Shown piece by piece: positions 25,475 through 34,302 of a stretch of 46,381 nucleotides of DNA. A program made the position numbers and the translations under genes. The stretch spans positions 1 to 46,381 of the forward strand of contig JAITCI010000052.1 in assembly GCA_031283155.1 (NCBI GenBank), written 5' to 3'. The DNA comes from Spirochaetota bacterium (GTDB lineage: Bacteria; Spirochaetota; JAGLSM01; JAKPMW01). Under the pieces are notes generated by a model. That model made no database searches. It worked only from the letters and a program-made list of their open reading frames with translations, and had not been told where the DNA came from. Every line of letters begins with the position of its first letter. Position 1 is the first letter of the stretch.

Positions 25475-26587
25475 ATGGAGGATGGGGGAACCCGGTGCTG
25501 GACTGAGATCAGTTTAAGCGCGCTTGAAAAAAATGTCCGCACCATTAAAAAGGCAATCGCTCCGGCGAGTATATACGCGGTTATCAAGGCCGACGCCTAC
25601 GGACACGGTATGCCGGAGATGGCCGCGATACTCGCGCGAAATGGCATTACTACCTTTTGCGTCGCCACTCTGGAAGAGGCCATAGCGCTCCGTCTCGCGG
25701 GCTATCAAAACGAAACCATCCTCTTTTTGACCTCATTTTACACCGATGAGCTTCCCGCGTTTTGGCAATACAATATCACGCCCGTTATTTCCGATTTTGA
25801 GCACCTGAAACTCGTCGAAAAATATTGCAGCCGCAAGGGGCTTACCATTGACGTGCATCTCAAGATCGATACCGGTATGTCGCGGTTTGGGTTTTATCCT
25901 GACGAGGTCATCATGCAGTCGTCAAAGATTATCCATGCTTCCGGCGTCCAAATCAGCGCGATCTGTTCGCATCTCGCGGCCTCCGGCAATCCCGGCGATC
26001 AGGGCACGGTGCAGCAGCTTACCGCATTTCAGCAGTTCTGTGATTACCTCGAGATCAACGCGATATGGTACGGGAAAAGGCATATTCTGAACAGCGGCGG
26101 AATACTGTATTATCGCGATAAGGTGCAGGACGCCGCGCGCCCCGGGCTCATCCTGTACGGCATATATCCGGGCGCGGTTGATCCGGGCGCATTGCCGCTT
26201 GCGCCTGCGCTTTCTTTTTTTACGCGCGTTCAGGCCGTCAAAAAGGTCAAGGCGGGATCGAGCGTCGGGTATGAACACGCATATCGCGCAAAAGAGGATA
26301 TGACACTTGCGCTGCTCTCTGCGGGGTACGCCGATGGATACCCCGTTCGTTTTTCCAATAAGGGCGAGGTCTTGATTGGGCGCGAGCGGTGTCCGATAGT
26401 CGGGCGCGTGTGCATGGATACGACTCTGGCGATGGTGCCTTCGGGACGTGTACACGCAGGAGACATGGTTCGTCTCTGGGGAGGGAAGGAACTCCCTATC
26501 GAGACCGCCGCAGCAAGCGCGGGCACCATACCCTATGAACTCACTTGTCAGATCACGCGAAGGACAGCCCGCCGGTATGTCAAATAA
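25475..26587 (+). CDS. alr: Alanine racemase
   Basis: A 370-residue PLP enzyme that makes D-alanine for peptidoglycan. The PLP lysine is Lys38 in AVIKADAYGHG. The second catalytic residue is Tyr266 in SVGYEHAY. CMDTT and SRFGFYPDE are family motifs. Start ATG at 25475 has GGAGGG upstream. It is downstream of the bactofilin by 41 bases and overlaps the glycosyltransferase gene by 11 bases, so the three may form one envelope operon. Confidence 0.95.
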   Translation: MEDGGTRCWTEISLSALEKNVRTIKKAIAPASIYAVIKADAYGHGMPEMAAILARNGITTFCVATLEEAIALRLAGYQNETILFLTSFYTDELPAFWQYNITPVISDFEHLKLVEKYCSRKGLTIDVHLKIDTGMSRFGFYPDEVIMQSSKIIHASGVQISAICSHLAASGNPGDQGTVQQLTAFQQFCDYLEINAIWYGKRHILNSGGILYYRDKVQDAARPGLILYGIYPGAVDPGALPLAPALSFFTRVQAVKKVKAGSSVGYEHAYRAKEDMTLALLSAGYADGYPVRFSNKGEVLIGRERCPIVGRVCMDTTLAMVPSGRVHAGDMVRLWGGKELPIETAAASAGTIPYELTCQITRRTARRYVK

Positions 26588-27572
26588 GAAAAAGGCCCTG
26601 CTGCTTTCGGTTGTGATTCCGCACCGCGAAAATGAAGGCATTGAAAAAACGCTTGCGGCGCTGGACCATGCCGCAGCGCAGGCTCGCGATGCGGGAGAGG
26701 CAGCGGCGGCTTGCTACGAACTTCTTTCCGTGAGCGGCAACCAACCCTCGGTGCAGCGAAATTCCGCCGTCCGCGAAGCGCAGGGAAAGTATATATATTT
26801 TTTGGATAACGATTCTCTCCCTGCGGAGGACTGTTTTATCCGGATCGCGCGTTTTTTCGCGGAGCATCCCGATGCGGCGTTTTACGGCGGGCCGAGCCTC
26901 ACCCCCGTGGAGGATTCTTCCTGGCAGCAGGCATTCGGCGCGGTTCTTGGGAGCTTTTGGGGCAGCGCTTTCATGCGCGCGCGCTACCGCTCTTTCGGAA
27001 AGCTCCGTCCCGCGAATGACCGCAGCCTGATTCTCTGCAATCTCGCGGCGCGGCGGGATGTTTTTACGGAGCTTGGCGGCTTTAACGAGCGTTTATACCC
27101 CAATGAAGAAAATGCCCTCATGGATGACGCGCGCAGAGCCGGCTATTCGCTCTGGCATGACCCCGGGCTTATCGTGTACCGCAGCCAGCGGCCAAATCCC
27201 GCCGCCTTCATCCGCCAGCTCTTTGGGTATGGCCGCGGCCGCGGAGAGCAGATGCGCCTTGCGCCTCTGATTGGGAATATAATTCCCTTTGTGTTTATGC
27301 TCTTTCCGCCTGTGGTTCTTTGTATACCTCTCTTTCTCGCCCTTATTCCATATTCCGGCTATATCCTTCTTGTCTATCCGGTGTGCATATTTTTTGCCGC
27401 GCTTATGGCTCTGCGCAAGGGGATACCCGCGGCTGGATATACCTGGATATCTTTTTTCCTTTGTCATTTTTCGTACGGCATGGGGCTTTGGGTTGGTCTT
27501 TTTGCGCCGCTGCGAAGCCGAAAAGTGACGCCGCGCGCGGTACTCAAGCGGCAGGAACGGGGTACGCGATGA
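26577..27572 (+). CDS. Family 2 glycosyltransferase with C-terminal membrane segments
   Basis: A 331-residue protein. The N-terminal two thirds form a GT-A fold: SVVIPHRENE at the start, FLDNDSLP as the DxD-like metal site, then CNLAARRDVFTELGGFNERLYPNE as acceptor-side motif. Three hydrophobic stretches at about 235-315 suggest membrane insertion, as in polyprenyl-phosphate or polysaccharide glycosyltransferases. Sugar and acceptor are unknown. ATG at 26577 lies inside the alr end (11-base overlap); an AGGA is about 13 bases away, so coupling probably drives it. Confidence 0.85.
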   Translation: MSNKKKALLLSVVIPHRENEGIEKTLAALDHAAAQARDAGEAAAACYELLSVSGNQPSVQRNSAVREAQGKYIYFLDNDSLPAEDCFIRIARFFAEHPDAAFYGGPSLTPVEDSSWQQAFGAVLGSFWGSAFMRARYRSFGKLRPANDRSLILCNLAARRDVFTELGGFNERLYPNEENALMDDARRAGYSLWHDPGLIVYRSQRPNPAAFIRQLFGYGRGRGEQMRLAPLIGNIIPFVFMLFPPVVLCIPLFLALIPYSGYILLVYPVCIFFAALMALRKGIPAAGYTWISFFLCHFSYGMGLWVGLFAPLRSRKVTPRAVLKRQERGTR

Positions 27573-29254
27573 AAGATATTTCCGATTCCCCGCCGCTGAT
27601 CCTGCAGTCGGATATGACGGTTATGCTGGAGGTGGCGCATCCGCGCTTTGAGTATCTGCGCAGCACCCTGGCGCTCTTTGCGGATCTCGAAAAATCCCCC
27701 GAGCATATCCATACCTACAGGATAACCCCGCTCTCCATCTGGAACGCCGCGTCTGCGGGGGTGCAGCTTGACGGCATCTGCCAATTCCTGATAGAAAATT
27801 CCAAATACGCAATTCCGCAGAATCTTGAGTTTCAGATACGAGAACTCTATTCGCGCTTCGGGCGCCTTGTACTGAAACCCGATGCTGAAGACCCAGGCAG
27901 CATCATTCTGGAATCCGATGATCCGCTGATCCTGCAGGAAGCGCTCTCGAGCATGAAGATCGCGCCCCTGATCATTCGCCGCAAGGACGAATTTTCCGCG
28001 TACATCAATCCCGCCTACCGCGGTTTTCTGAAAAAGGAATTTATAGATATCGGCTATCCTGTGCGGGACGAGGCGGGATACCGGAGCGGCACGGGACTTG
28101 CGTTTGGTCTGCGTTCCTGCGCCGCCTCCGGGAAGGATTTTGTCCTGCGCGATTATCAGATCGAGGCGGTGGATCGCTTTTTTGAGGAGGGCAGAAACAC
28201 CGGAGGGTGCGGCGTGATAGTACTGCCTTGCGGCTCCGGAAAAACAATCGTCGGTATGGCTCTGATGCACCGGTATCAGTGCGAAACCCTTATTCTTACA
28301 ACAAATATTATAGCGCTCAGGCAGTGGAAGGCCGAACTCCTCGACAAGAGCGATATTCCGGAATCGCAGATCGGCGAATACTCCGGCGACGCGAAGGAGG
28401 TTCGCCCGATCACTTTAGCCACCTATAATATTCTCACCTGGAGGCGTGATCGCGGCAGCGAGTTTGAGCATTTCAGTCTCTTTATGCAGAACGACTGGGG
28501 GATGATCATCTATGACGAGGTGCATCTTCTGCCGGCACCTGTGTTCCGTGTAACCGCCGAATTGCAATCGCGGCGGCGTTTGGGACTGACCGCAACTCTG
28601 ATACGCGAGGATGGACTCGAGAAGGACGTCTTTTCGCTGATTGGCCCGAAAAAATACGATATCCCCTGGAAGGATCTGGAGCGCTATGGATGGATCGCCA
28701 GGGCGATCTGCCATGAGATTCGGGTAGAGATGCCGCGTACTCTCCGGCTTGAATATATAGCGAGCAATGAGCGCGAGAAATTCCGGCTGGCTTCCGAAAA
28801 CCCGGTCAAGATGGATGTTATCGCAAGCCTTCTCAAAAAACACGAGAACGATGACGTTCTTGTGATTGGACAATACCTGAATCAGCTGGACGAAGTTGTG
28901 TCGAACTTTAATCTGCCGCTGATCAGCGGTTCTACTCCGGTCAGAAAGCGCGAGGAACTCTACGGCGATTTCCGGCGGGGGAAGATCCCGGTGCTCGTTG
29001 TGTCCAAGGTCGCCAATTTTGCGATTGATTTGCCGGACGCCTCCGTCGCGATTCAGATATCGGGCACCTTCGGTTCGCGCCAGGAAGAGGCGCAGCGCCT
29101 CGGCAGGATCCTCCGGCCAAAGGCCGGCGGGAACGCCGCTATTTTTTATACCATCATCACGCGCTCCAGCAAGGAGCAGCAATTTGCGGCGAACAGGCAG
29201 CTCTTTCTGACCGAGCAGGGCTATAGCTATTCCATAGAAAATTGGCAGGACTGA
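27569..29254 (+). CDS. XPB/Rad25-type DNA helicase
   Basis: A 561-residue superfamily 2 helicase. After an N-terminal helicase-associated region (about 1-200) come Walker A PCGSGKT, the Walker B box DEVH, LGLTATLIREDG, then the second RecA-like domain with a QRLGRILRPK arginine-finger segment. It is close to bacterial XPB proteins, DNA-repair or transcription-related helicases homologous to the TFIIH subunit. ATG at 27569 overlaps the glycosyltransferase stop as ATGA. No nuclease partner (such as Bax1) is adjacent. Confidence 0.9.
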   Translation: MKDISDSPPLILQSDMTVMLEVAHPRFEYLRSTLALFADLEKSPEHIHTYRITPLSIWNAASAGVQLDGICQFLIENSKYAIPQNLEFQIRELYSRFGRLVLKPDAEDPGSIILESDDPLILQEALSSMKIAPLIIRRKDEFSAYINPAYRGFLKKEFIDIGYPVRDEAGYRSGTGLAFGLRSCAASGKDFVLRDYQIEAVDRFFEEGRNTGGCGVIVLPCGSGKTIVGMALMHRYQCETLILTTNIIALRQWKAELLDKSDIPESQIGEYSGDAKEVRPITLATYNILTWRRDRGSEFEHFSLFMQNDWGMIIYDEVHLLPAPVFRVTAELQSRRRLGLTATLIREDGLEKDVFSLIGPKKYDIPWKDLERYGWIARAICHEIRVEMPRTLRLEYIASNEREKFRLASENPVKMDVIASLLKKHENDDVLVIGQYLNQLDEVVSNFNLPLISGSTPVRKREELYGDFRRGKIPVLVVSKVANFAIDLPDASVAIQISGTFGSRQEEAQRLGRILRPKAGGNAAIFYTIITRSSKEQQFAANRQLFLTEQGYSYSIENWQD

Positions 29255-29271
29255 GCGCACCATGCCGCGTT

Positions 29272-29301
29272 TTGCGATTTTGCTTTGCTGCTTATTATAA
29301 A
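29272..29301 (+). promoter_or_regulatory. Possible promoter of the 29326 gene pair
   Basis: TTGCGA (29272-29277) and TATAAA (29296-29301) have an 18-base spacer and end 24 bases before the ATG at 29326. A CAGGAG ribosome site lies between. Confidence 0.5.
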
Positions 29302-29325
29302 CTCTATGGACTTACAGGAGTGTGT

Positions 29326-29793
29326 ATGGAGCGTCCGAATCTTCCCTTGCTGCGATACAAGCTGTGCGGCACCGTTTCCGAATCCGATATCGTCTATGAT
29401 CGCGAAAACTCCCTGCTGGTGATTGCCCTCAGCAGGGAAAATGACTACTCAGGCGAATTTATCAACATTGGCCGCGTTTGTATTGCGCTTGGTGAAAGCA
29501 TGGACGCCGTTGATATACAGATACAATTTTCGGAAGGCGAGACCAAAAAGGTATCCCACCTTGCCATGCCGGAGGGGCAGGCTGCAAGAGTCATATTTCC
29601 CGAGAGTTCCCTCCCTGTTGAGGATTTGTGCAGCATTGAGGTTCATCCTGATTTGAGCGTTCTGCATTTTTGTTTTGCGGATTTACCACCCAATGAGGCG
29701 CTGCGCCTCTCGGTTGCCCAAAATGTTGTTTTTGAGGTTACAAACGAGCATACCCTCGCGGGCTTATGGGTGAGCCGGATACAGCAGCGATGA
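29326..29793 (+). CDS. Conserved-looking hypothetical protein, cytoplasmic
   Basis: A 155-residue protein I do not recognise. It has no signal peptide or membrane segment. It is acidic and rich in beta-strand-like alternation, with two sections that could be related halves: IVYDRENSLLVIAL near residue 25 and IEVHPDLSVLHFCF near 110. Start ATG has CAGGAG five bases upstream, and a plausible promoter is present, so expression is likely. It overlaps the next gene as ATGA, suggesting a shared role with the membrane protein. Confidence 0.65.
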   Translation: MERPNLPLLRYKLCGTVSESDIVYDRENSLLVIALSRENDYSGEFINIGRVCIALGESMDAVDIQIQFSEGETKKVSHLAMPEGQAARVIFPESSLPVEDLCSIEVHPDLSVLHFCFADLPPNEALRLSVAQNVVFEVTNEHTLAGLWVSRIQQR

Positions 29794-30749
29794 AGAGTCT
29801 TCTCTTTTTTTTGGGCAAGCTGTCCGTTTCTGTCCTGCTCATTTATATCGCTCTTCGGGGAATTGATTTTGACCAGATACAAACGCTTTTGCTCAATATA
29901 TCCATGCCGCTTGCGATTCTCGCCTGTATCGTCATGTTTGCGAGCCATAGCCTGGGCATGATGGAGTGGCGGGTATTTTTGTATGCGCAGCGCCTCCGTA
30001 TCCCCTGGATGCGCTGCCTCGCCTATTATTACACAGGGCAGTTTTTCAACAATTTTCTCATATCCAATATCGGCGGGGATATGGTTCGCCTGGTTGACGT
30101 CGCTCATGGCGAAAGAGCGCGCGCGGGGCGGGTCTTCGCGTCGATCATGGCGGATCGTGTTTTTGGTTTGGCCTGCCTTTTTATGCTCGGGCTATGCGCC
30201 CTTCCGGGTTTCGCGGTGAGCGGGGATGGTGGATTCGTTTTGCACATATATATGTTCTTCGCACTGTTCATGCTGGTTTTTTGGCTCATCGTGTTTTCGC
30301 GCAGGCTCTGTTTTCTGGCGATGCGTTTCACGCAATATATACCTATTCATCGTTTGCGGCGTCTGATCTTTCAGTTATTACGGGTTTTCGTCTGCTACCG
30401 CCGGAACCCCAAGGTATTTCTGCGCGCTTTTTTCTGGGGAATGTGTAACCAGATAGTGAAAATGAGCGTCTCATTCCTTGCCCTGGCGTCTCTGGGCGGA
30501 TTTGAAAAGGATATCCCGATCCATGCGGTTATGCTTTTTGTTCCTATCCTCGGGGTGGTTAAGATACTGCCTATAAGTATCATGGGTATCGGGCCGCATG
30601 AGTTTGCGGGACAGCGGCTCTTCGCGCTTGTGGGAGTTGCCGGGGATTTCGCGCTTTCCTTTTTATTTCTGAACCAGATTATCGCCATCGTTTCGAATAT
30701 CGCCTGCGGAATCTTTGTGTTTATGCGGGGGGGAAGCCGGCACCGCTGA
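29790..30749 (+). CDS. Flippase-like integral membrane protein (LPG synthase TM / UPF0104 family)
   Basis: A 319-residue polytopic membrane protein with about eight hydrophobic helices. The segment NNFLISNIGGDMVRLVDVA matches the family pattern around G-G-D-x-x-R, and LPISIMGIGPHEF matches the late P-x-S-x-x-G-x-G-x-x-E block. Related domains flip or modify lipids (MprF N-terminal region, AglD). The catalytic C-terminal domain of MprF is absent, so lipid flipping or glycolipid export is an inference. ATG at 29790 is coupled to the preceding stop. Confidence 0.8.
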   Translation: MKSLLFFLGKLSVSVLLIYIALRGIDFDQIQTLLLNISMPLAILACIVMFASHSLGMMEWRVFLYAQRLRIPWMRCLAYYYTGQFFNNFLISNIGGDMVRLVDVAHGERARAGRVFASIMADRVFGLACLFMLGLCALPGFAVSGDGGFVLHIYMFFALFMLVFWLIVFSRRLCFLAMRFTQYIPIHRLRRLIFQLLRVFVCYRRNPKVFLRAFFWGMCNQIVKMSVSFLALASLGGFEKDIPIHAVMLFVPILGVVKILPISIMGIGPHEFAGQRLFALVGVAGDFALSFLFLNQIIAIVSNIACGIFVFMRGGSRHR

Positions 30750-30750
30750 A

Positions 30751-30801
30751 CGCAGCTCCTCGCTGGCTTGCGACATCCATGTCGCAGCTCGGAGTGCTGC
30801 G
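30751..30801. repeat. Inverted repeat upstream of gltA with a TGGA-type loop
   Basis: An outer imperfect stem CGCAGC/GCTGCG encloses a perfect 7-bp stem TGCGACA/TGTCGCA (30769-30786). The loop reads TCCA on the plus strand, TGGA on the minus strand. It starts just after the membrane-protein stop and lies ahead of the gltA promoter. No T-run follows, so it is not a standard terminator. The minus-strand form joins the GGA-loop hairpin family. Confidence 0.6.
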
Positions 30802-30823
30802 TCCATGCAACTAGGGCGGGGGC

Positions 30824-30853
30824 TTGACTGCCTTTGACGCCGCAGTGTATACT
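30824..30853 (+). promoter_or_regulatory. Sigma-70 promoter of gltA
   Basis: TTGACT (30824-30829) and TATACT (30848-30853) are 18 bases apart, 26 bases ahead of the ATG. GGGAGG serves as ribosome site. Confidence 0.8.
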
Positions 30854-30879
30854 TTAGCCTCTGTTCAGGGAGGGTGATA

Positions 30880-32214
30880 ATGGCCGAGAGGATAGAGGTT
30901 TCGGGCAGTTACCGTAACCTGAAGCAACGCGGTCAGGCGCAGATCAGTCTTGACGGCAAGGACTACGCTTTTCCTGTGGTTGAAGGCAGCGAAGGCGAGC
31001 GCGCGGTGGATATAACCAACCTTCGCAAGGCGTGCGGGTATATCACGCTGGATGCCGGGTACCAAAATACGGGTTCCTGTATTTCCGGCATTACCTATAT
31101 CGACGGCGAGGCCGGTATCCTCCGGTATCGCGGTATTCCGATTGAACAGCTTGCGGAACAAGCCTCCTTTGTGGAAACGGCCTATCTGCTCGTACACGGC
31201 GTTTTGCCCAAAAAGCAGGAACTCAGGGATTTTCGCAATCTCTTAACCGCAAATTCCATGATCCATGAGGATATGCTCACCTTCTTTCATGGCCTGCCGC
31301 GCGATGCGCACCCGATGGCTATCCTGAGTTCAATGGTCAATTCGCTTTCGATCTACTATCCCGAGGTGGTCAGCGAAGAGGATAGCGATGAGGCGGAACT
31401 GAACATAGCGATGGCGCGCCTCATTTCCAAGATCCGCACCATTGCCGCTTTTTCCTTTAAAAAATCCGTGGGCGAGCCGTTCGTCTATCCCTCGAATTAC
31501 ACCTATTGCGCCAATTTTCTGCACATGATGTTTTCGACTCCCGTCCAGAAGTACAAGCTCAATCATGTGGTCATCCGCGCGCTGAACCAGCTTTTGATTT
31601 TGCACGCCGATCACGAACAGAATTGCTCCACCTCCACAGTGCGCCTTGTCGGCTCCAGCAAGGTCAATCTGTACGCCTCGATCTGCGCGGGCATCTGCGC
31701 GCTCTGGGGGCCGCTGCACGGCGGGGCGAACCAGAGCGTGATCGAATCTCTTGAGGAGATACGCTCCAATAATATCCCCGTCAAAAAATTTATTGAGATG
31801 GTCAAGGATAAAAATAATCCCCGTCGGCTCATGGGTTTCGGGCATCGTGTCTACCGCAATTACGATCCGCGCGCGCGCATCATCAAGAACACCTGTGGCG
31901 AGGTACTCGGATATCTGAAGCGCAGTGATCCCCTGCTGGATATCGCGCAGGAACTCGAGGAGATCGCGCTCCATGACGACTATTTTATCGAGCGCAAACT
32001 CTACCCCAATGTGGATTTTTATTCCGGGATCATCTATCGCGCTATCGGGATACCTACGAATATGTTCACGGTGATGTTTGCGATAGGGCGGCTTCCCGGG
32101 TGGATTGCGCAGTGGAAGGAAATGCACAATTCCGAGCCGTTTAACATTGGCCGCCCGCGCCAGATCTACACCGGCCCCACCGTGCAGGACTATATTCCCA
32201 TCAGCGCGAGATAA
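30880..32214 (+). CDS. gltA: Citrate synthase
   Basis: A 444-residue type of citrate synthase that condenses oxaloacetate and acetyl-CoA. Catalytic segments are HADHEQNCSTSTVR, GPLHGGANQ, GFGHRVYRNYDPRA and NVDFYSG, which supply the two histidines and the aspartate. Length and the N-terminal extension match the hexameric gram-negative type, which NADH can inhibit, although regulation is not visible. The ATG at 30880 follows GGGAGG; the track of a GTG two codons earlier is unneeded. No other TCA genes are adjacent, so it may supply glutamate synthesis. Confidence 0.95.
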   Translation: MAERIEVSGSYRNLKQRGQAQISLDGKDYAFPVVEGSEGERAVDITNLRKACGYITLDAGYQNTGSCISGITYIDGEAGILRYRGIPIEQLAEQASFVETAYLLVHGVLPKKQELRDFRNLLTANSMIHEDMLTFFHGLPRDAHPMAILSSMVNSLSIYYPEVVSEEDSDEAELNIAMARLISKIRTIAAFSFKKSVGEPFVYPSNYTYCANFLHMMFSTPVQKYKLNHVVIRALNQLLILHADHEQNCSTSTVRLVGSSKVNLYASICAGICALWGPLHGGANQSVIESLEEIRSNNIPVKKFIEMVKDKNNPRRLMGFGHRVYRNYDPRARIIKNTCGEVLGYLKRSDPLLDIAQELEEIALHDDYFIERKLYPNVDFYSGIIYRAIGIPTNMFTVMFAIGRLPGWIAQWKEMHNSEPFNIGRPRQIYTGPTVQDYIPISAR

Positions 32215-32333
32215 AAAGGGGCAAATAAAGCCCTGCTACAGGAAATACCGAAAAATTCGCAGATCCCCGCAATCAGGACGGTGTATATTTGAATGTGTCC
32301 ACAAGGGCATGAGCCTAAGGAGGAGTAAAAACC

Positions 32334-32723
32334 ATGAGAGGCATATCCAAATGGCTTGTTCTGATTTCGCTTATAACGGCGCTTGCCGCTTTTTCCATGC
32401 AGGCGGCGGAGTCACGCCACCCCATCGATGGCGTCTGGAAGAGTATGCGCGCGATTCCCGGGCTGGTTGACGGGACGCTGCGTTTTTCCATCGCCAATAA
32501 AACGCTTTCCTTTGCCTGGCAGGGCAGGGGGCAGCTCCAGTATGCCATTGAATCGGTTGATTTCGATACAAAGACAGGCATGACGCGGTATCTGGTGTCG
32601 CTTTCAGGCGCAGTCGGCGCGATGAACCTGAATATCCTCATTTCCGGCGATTCCGTCATTTATATCGGGCATACGCCGCGCGGCGGCATAGCGATCTGGG
32701 GCGCGTACACGCGGCAAAACTAG
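32334..32723 (+). CDS. Small secreted hypothetical protein
   Basis: A 129-residue protein with signal peptide MRGISKWLVLISLITALAAF and a cut likely after MQAA. The mature part of about 105 residues is beta-rich (VDGTLRFSIANKTLSFAW, QLQYAIESVDF). I do not recognise the family. A strong AAGGAGGAG precedes the ATG. Its context of envelope proteins suggests a periplasmic or outer-surface role. It stands alone between gltA and the barrel genes. Confidence 0.75.
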   Translation: MRGISKWLVLISLITALAAFSMQAAESRHPIDGVWKSMRAIPGLVDGTLRFSIANKTLSFAWQGRGQLQYAIESVDFDTKTGMTRYLVSLSGAVGAMNLNILISGDSVIYIGHTPRGGIAIWGAYTRQN

Positions 32724-32831
32724 TACACCGCAGGAAAAATCAGCGCAAATTCTCCGGAGCCGAGCCTGGCTCCGCGCGCGTACACGGCTTTTTGGACATA
32801 CCTCCGCAGCATAGATTTCTAACAGGAATTT

Positions 32832-32859
32832 TTGTTATTCCGAAACAAAATGCTATACT
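32832..32859 (+). promoter_or_regulatory. Promoter of the barrel-protein pair
   Basis: TTGTTA (32832-32837) and TATACT (32854-32859) have a 16-base spacer. The ATG is 40 bases further, behind GGAGGG. Confidence 0.65.
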
Positions 32860-32899
32860 TATGAATGGATGTACGCACATTCCATCGGAGGGTTCACGT

Positions 32900-34288
32900 A
32901 TGCGCAAATCTTTGATTCTGGCAGTGGCATTTCTTTGTGTATTTTCCGCATTTATATACGCGCAGGAGGCGGCTGACACGCCGCAGGCCGCGCAAACCAC
33001 AGGGGGTGCCGACAGCGCCGCGCAGACAAAGGGCGATGGTTCCTCTGCAGGTGGTACGAAGGGCAGCCCCTTTGGTTTGGGCGCTCTTATCGGCGCTGCG
33101 ACGTTTGACGGCGATACCTTCACCCAGATAGTTTTGAGTCCCGATCTGGATCTCGGCATTTTTGGGATAGGGCTGGATCTGAATCTCGAATTCAGCAGTG
33201 ATGGCAAGATTCGCGAAGGTGAATGGGACAGCTGGCAGGCCATTCTGAGCAAGATATCCTATCTCCGCGTCGGGCATAAGGGAGAAAAGTTTTATATGCG
33301 TTTCGGCTCCCTCAGGAGCGCCAGCCTGGGGCACGGAACCATCATTGACCGGTTTGACAATACCGTTTTTATGCCCGATGTGCGCCTTCTGGGATTGCAG
33401 CTCGATGCGGATTTCGGTGCAGTGGGTTTTGAAACCTTCACGAGTAACATATTCTCTTTTGATATGTTCGCGGGGCGGGTGTACGTCCGGCCATTTTCCG
33501 GATTATTCAGGAATCTTCACGTTGGATTTACCTACGCCGGCGATTTTGATACGAAAAATCTGGTCACTTCCGGCAAAGACAAGTACAAATTTTCCCGCTC
33601 CGGTGATGAGGATTCCAAGAAGGTCAGTATTCTCGGGGCGGACCTCGGGCTTCCGCTGCCCAGCCTCGGGATCCTCACCTGGCTTCTCTATGCGGATTTC
33701 GCGCAGATACTGGATCAGGGGAACGGTTTTGCGGCAGGACTCACCGGCGAGGTGGCCTTCATTCTCAACTGGAAGCTCGAGTTTACGCGCAACTCCGCGA
33801 ATTACATTTCTTCATATTTTGATTCGCTCTATCTTATTCAGCGTGACACCAAATTTCAGTCGCTGGCCGATATAACCGATCCCTACAGCGGCTGGCTCTT
33901 CCGCGTCTGGCAGGATTTCAGCATAATCGGCAAAAATGATTTGACCGTATCGCTGCAGATCCGCGACAGCTTTCAGGACGACCTTAAGCCCATCCTGAGT
34001 TTTGATCTGCACCTGGATCGCAAGCTCCTGTTTGATCGTGTGGAGATCGATCTGAATTATACGAAAGCCAATATCGAGAAGTTTGGCAATATCTTCCAGA
34101 TCGAGGGTTTGGATACCTTTGTCACCCTGAGTTTCGGCTACATGATAGCGGAAAATGTGATGATTGCGATCATCTATACAAAAACCTTTATTGAAAATGA
34201 GGCATATGATCCTACTGATTCTACGTCGAAGGAGTCGCCGTACAAGGGGCAGGATGCCATTATGGTGCAGACGCAACTTAAATTTTAA
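32900..34288 (+). CDS. Outer-membrane beta-barrel-like protein
   Basis: A 462-residue protein. The signal peptide KSLILAVAFLCVFSAFIYA is followed by a 35-residue Ala/Gly/Thr-rich linker, then alternating strands to the end. The last residue is Phe (TQLKF), as in proteins sorted by the BAM machinery. No substrate motif is seen. Residues around NTVFMPDVRLLGLQLDADF and FAGRVYVRPFSG match parts of the next protein (NTLEFPANRRIGFQFDARF; FGGRLYLSPFTG), so the pair are tandem paralogues. ATG at 32900 follows GGAGGG. Confidence 0.82.
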   Translation: MRKSLILAVAFLCVFSAFIYAQEAADTPQAAQTTGGADSAAQTKGDGSSAGGTKGSPFGLGALIGAATFDGDTFTQIVLSPDLDLGIFGIGLDLNLEFSSDGKIREGEWDSWQAILSKISYLRVGHKGEKFYMRFGSLRSASLGHGTIIDRFDNTVFMPDVRLLGLQLDADFGAVGFETFTSNIFSFDMFAGRVYVRPFSGLFRNLHVGFTYAGDFDTKNLVTSGKDKYKFSRSGDEDSKKVSILGADLGLPLPSLGILTWLLYADFAQILDQGNGFAAGLTGEVAFILNWKLEFTRNSANYISSYFDSLYLIQRDTKFQSLADITDPYSGWLFRVWQDFSIIGKNDLTVSLQIRDSFQDDLKPILSFDLHLDRKLLFDRVEIDLNYTKANIEKFGNIFQIEGLDTFVTLSFGYMIAENVMIAIIYTKTFIENEAYDPTDSTSKESPYKGQDAIMVQTQLKF

Positions 34289-34302
34289 CGGAGATGGAAT
34301 GT

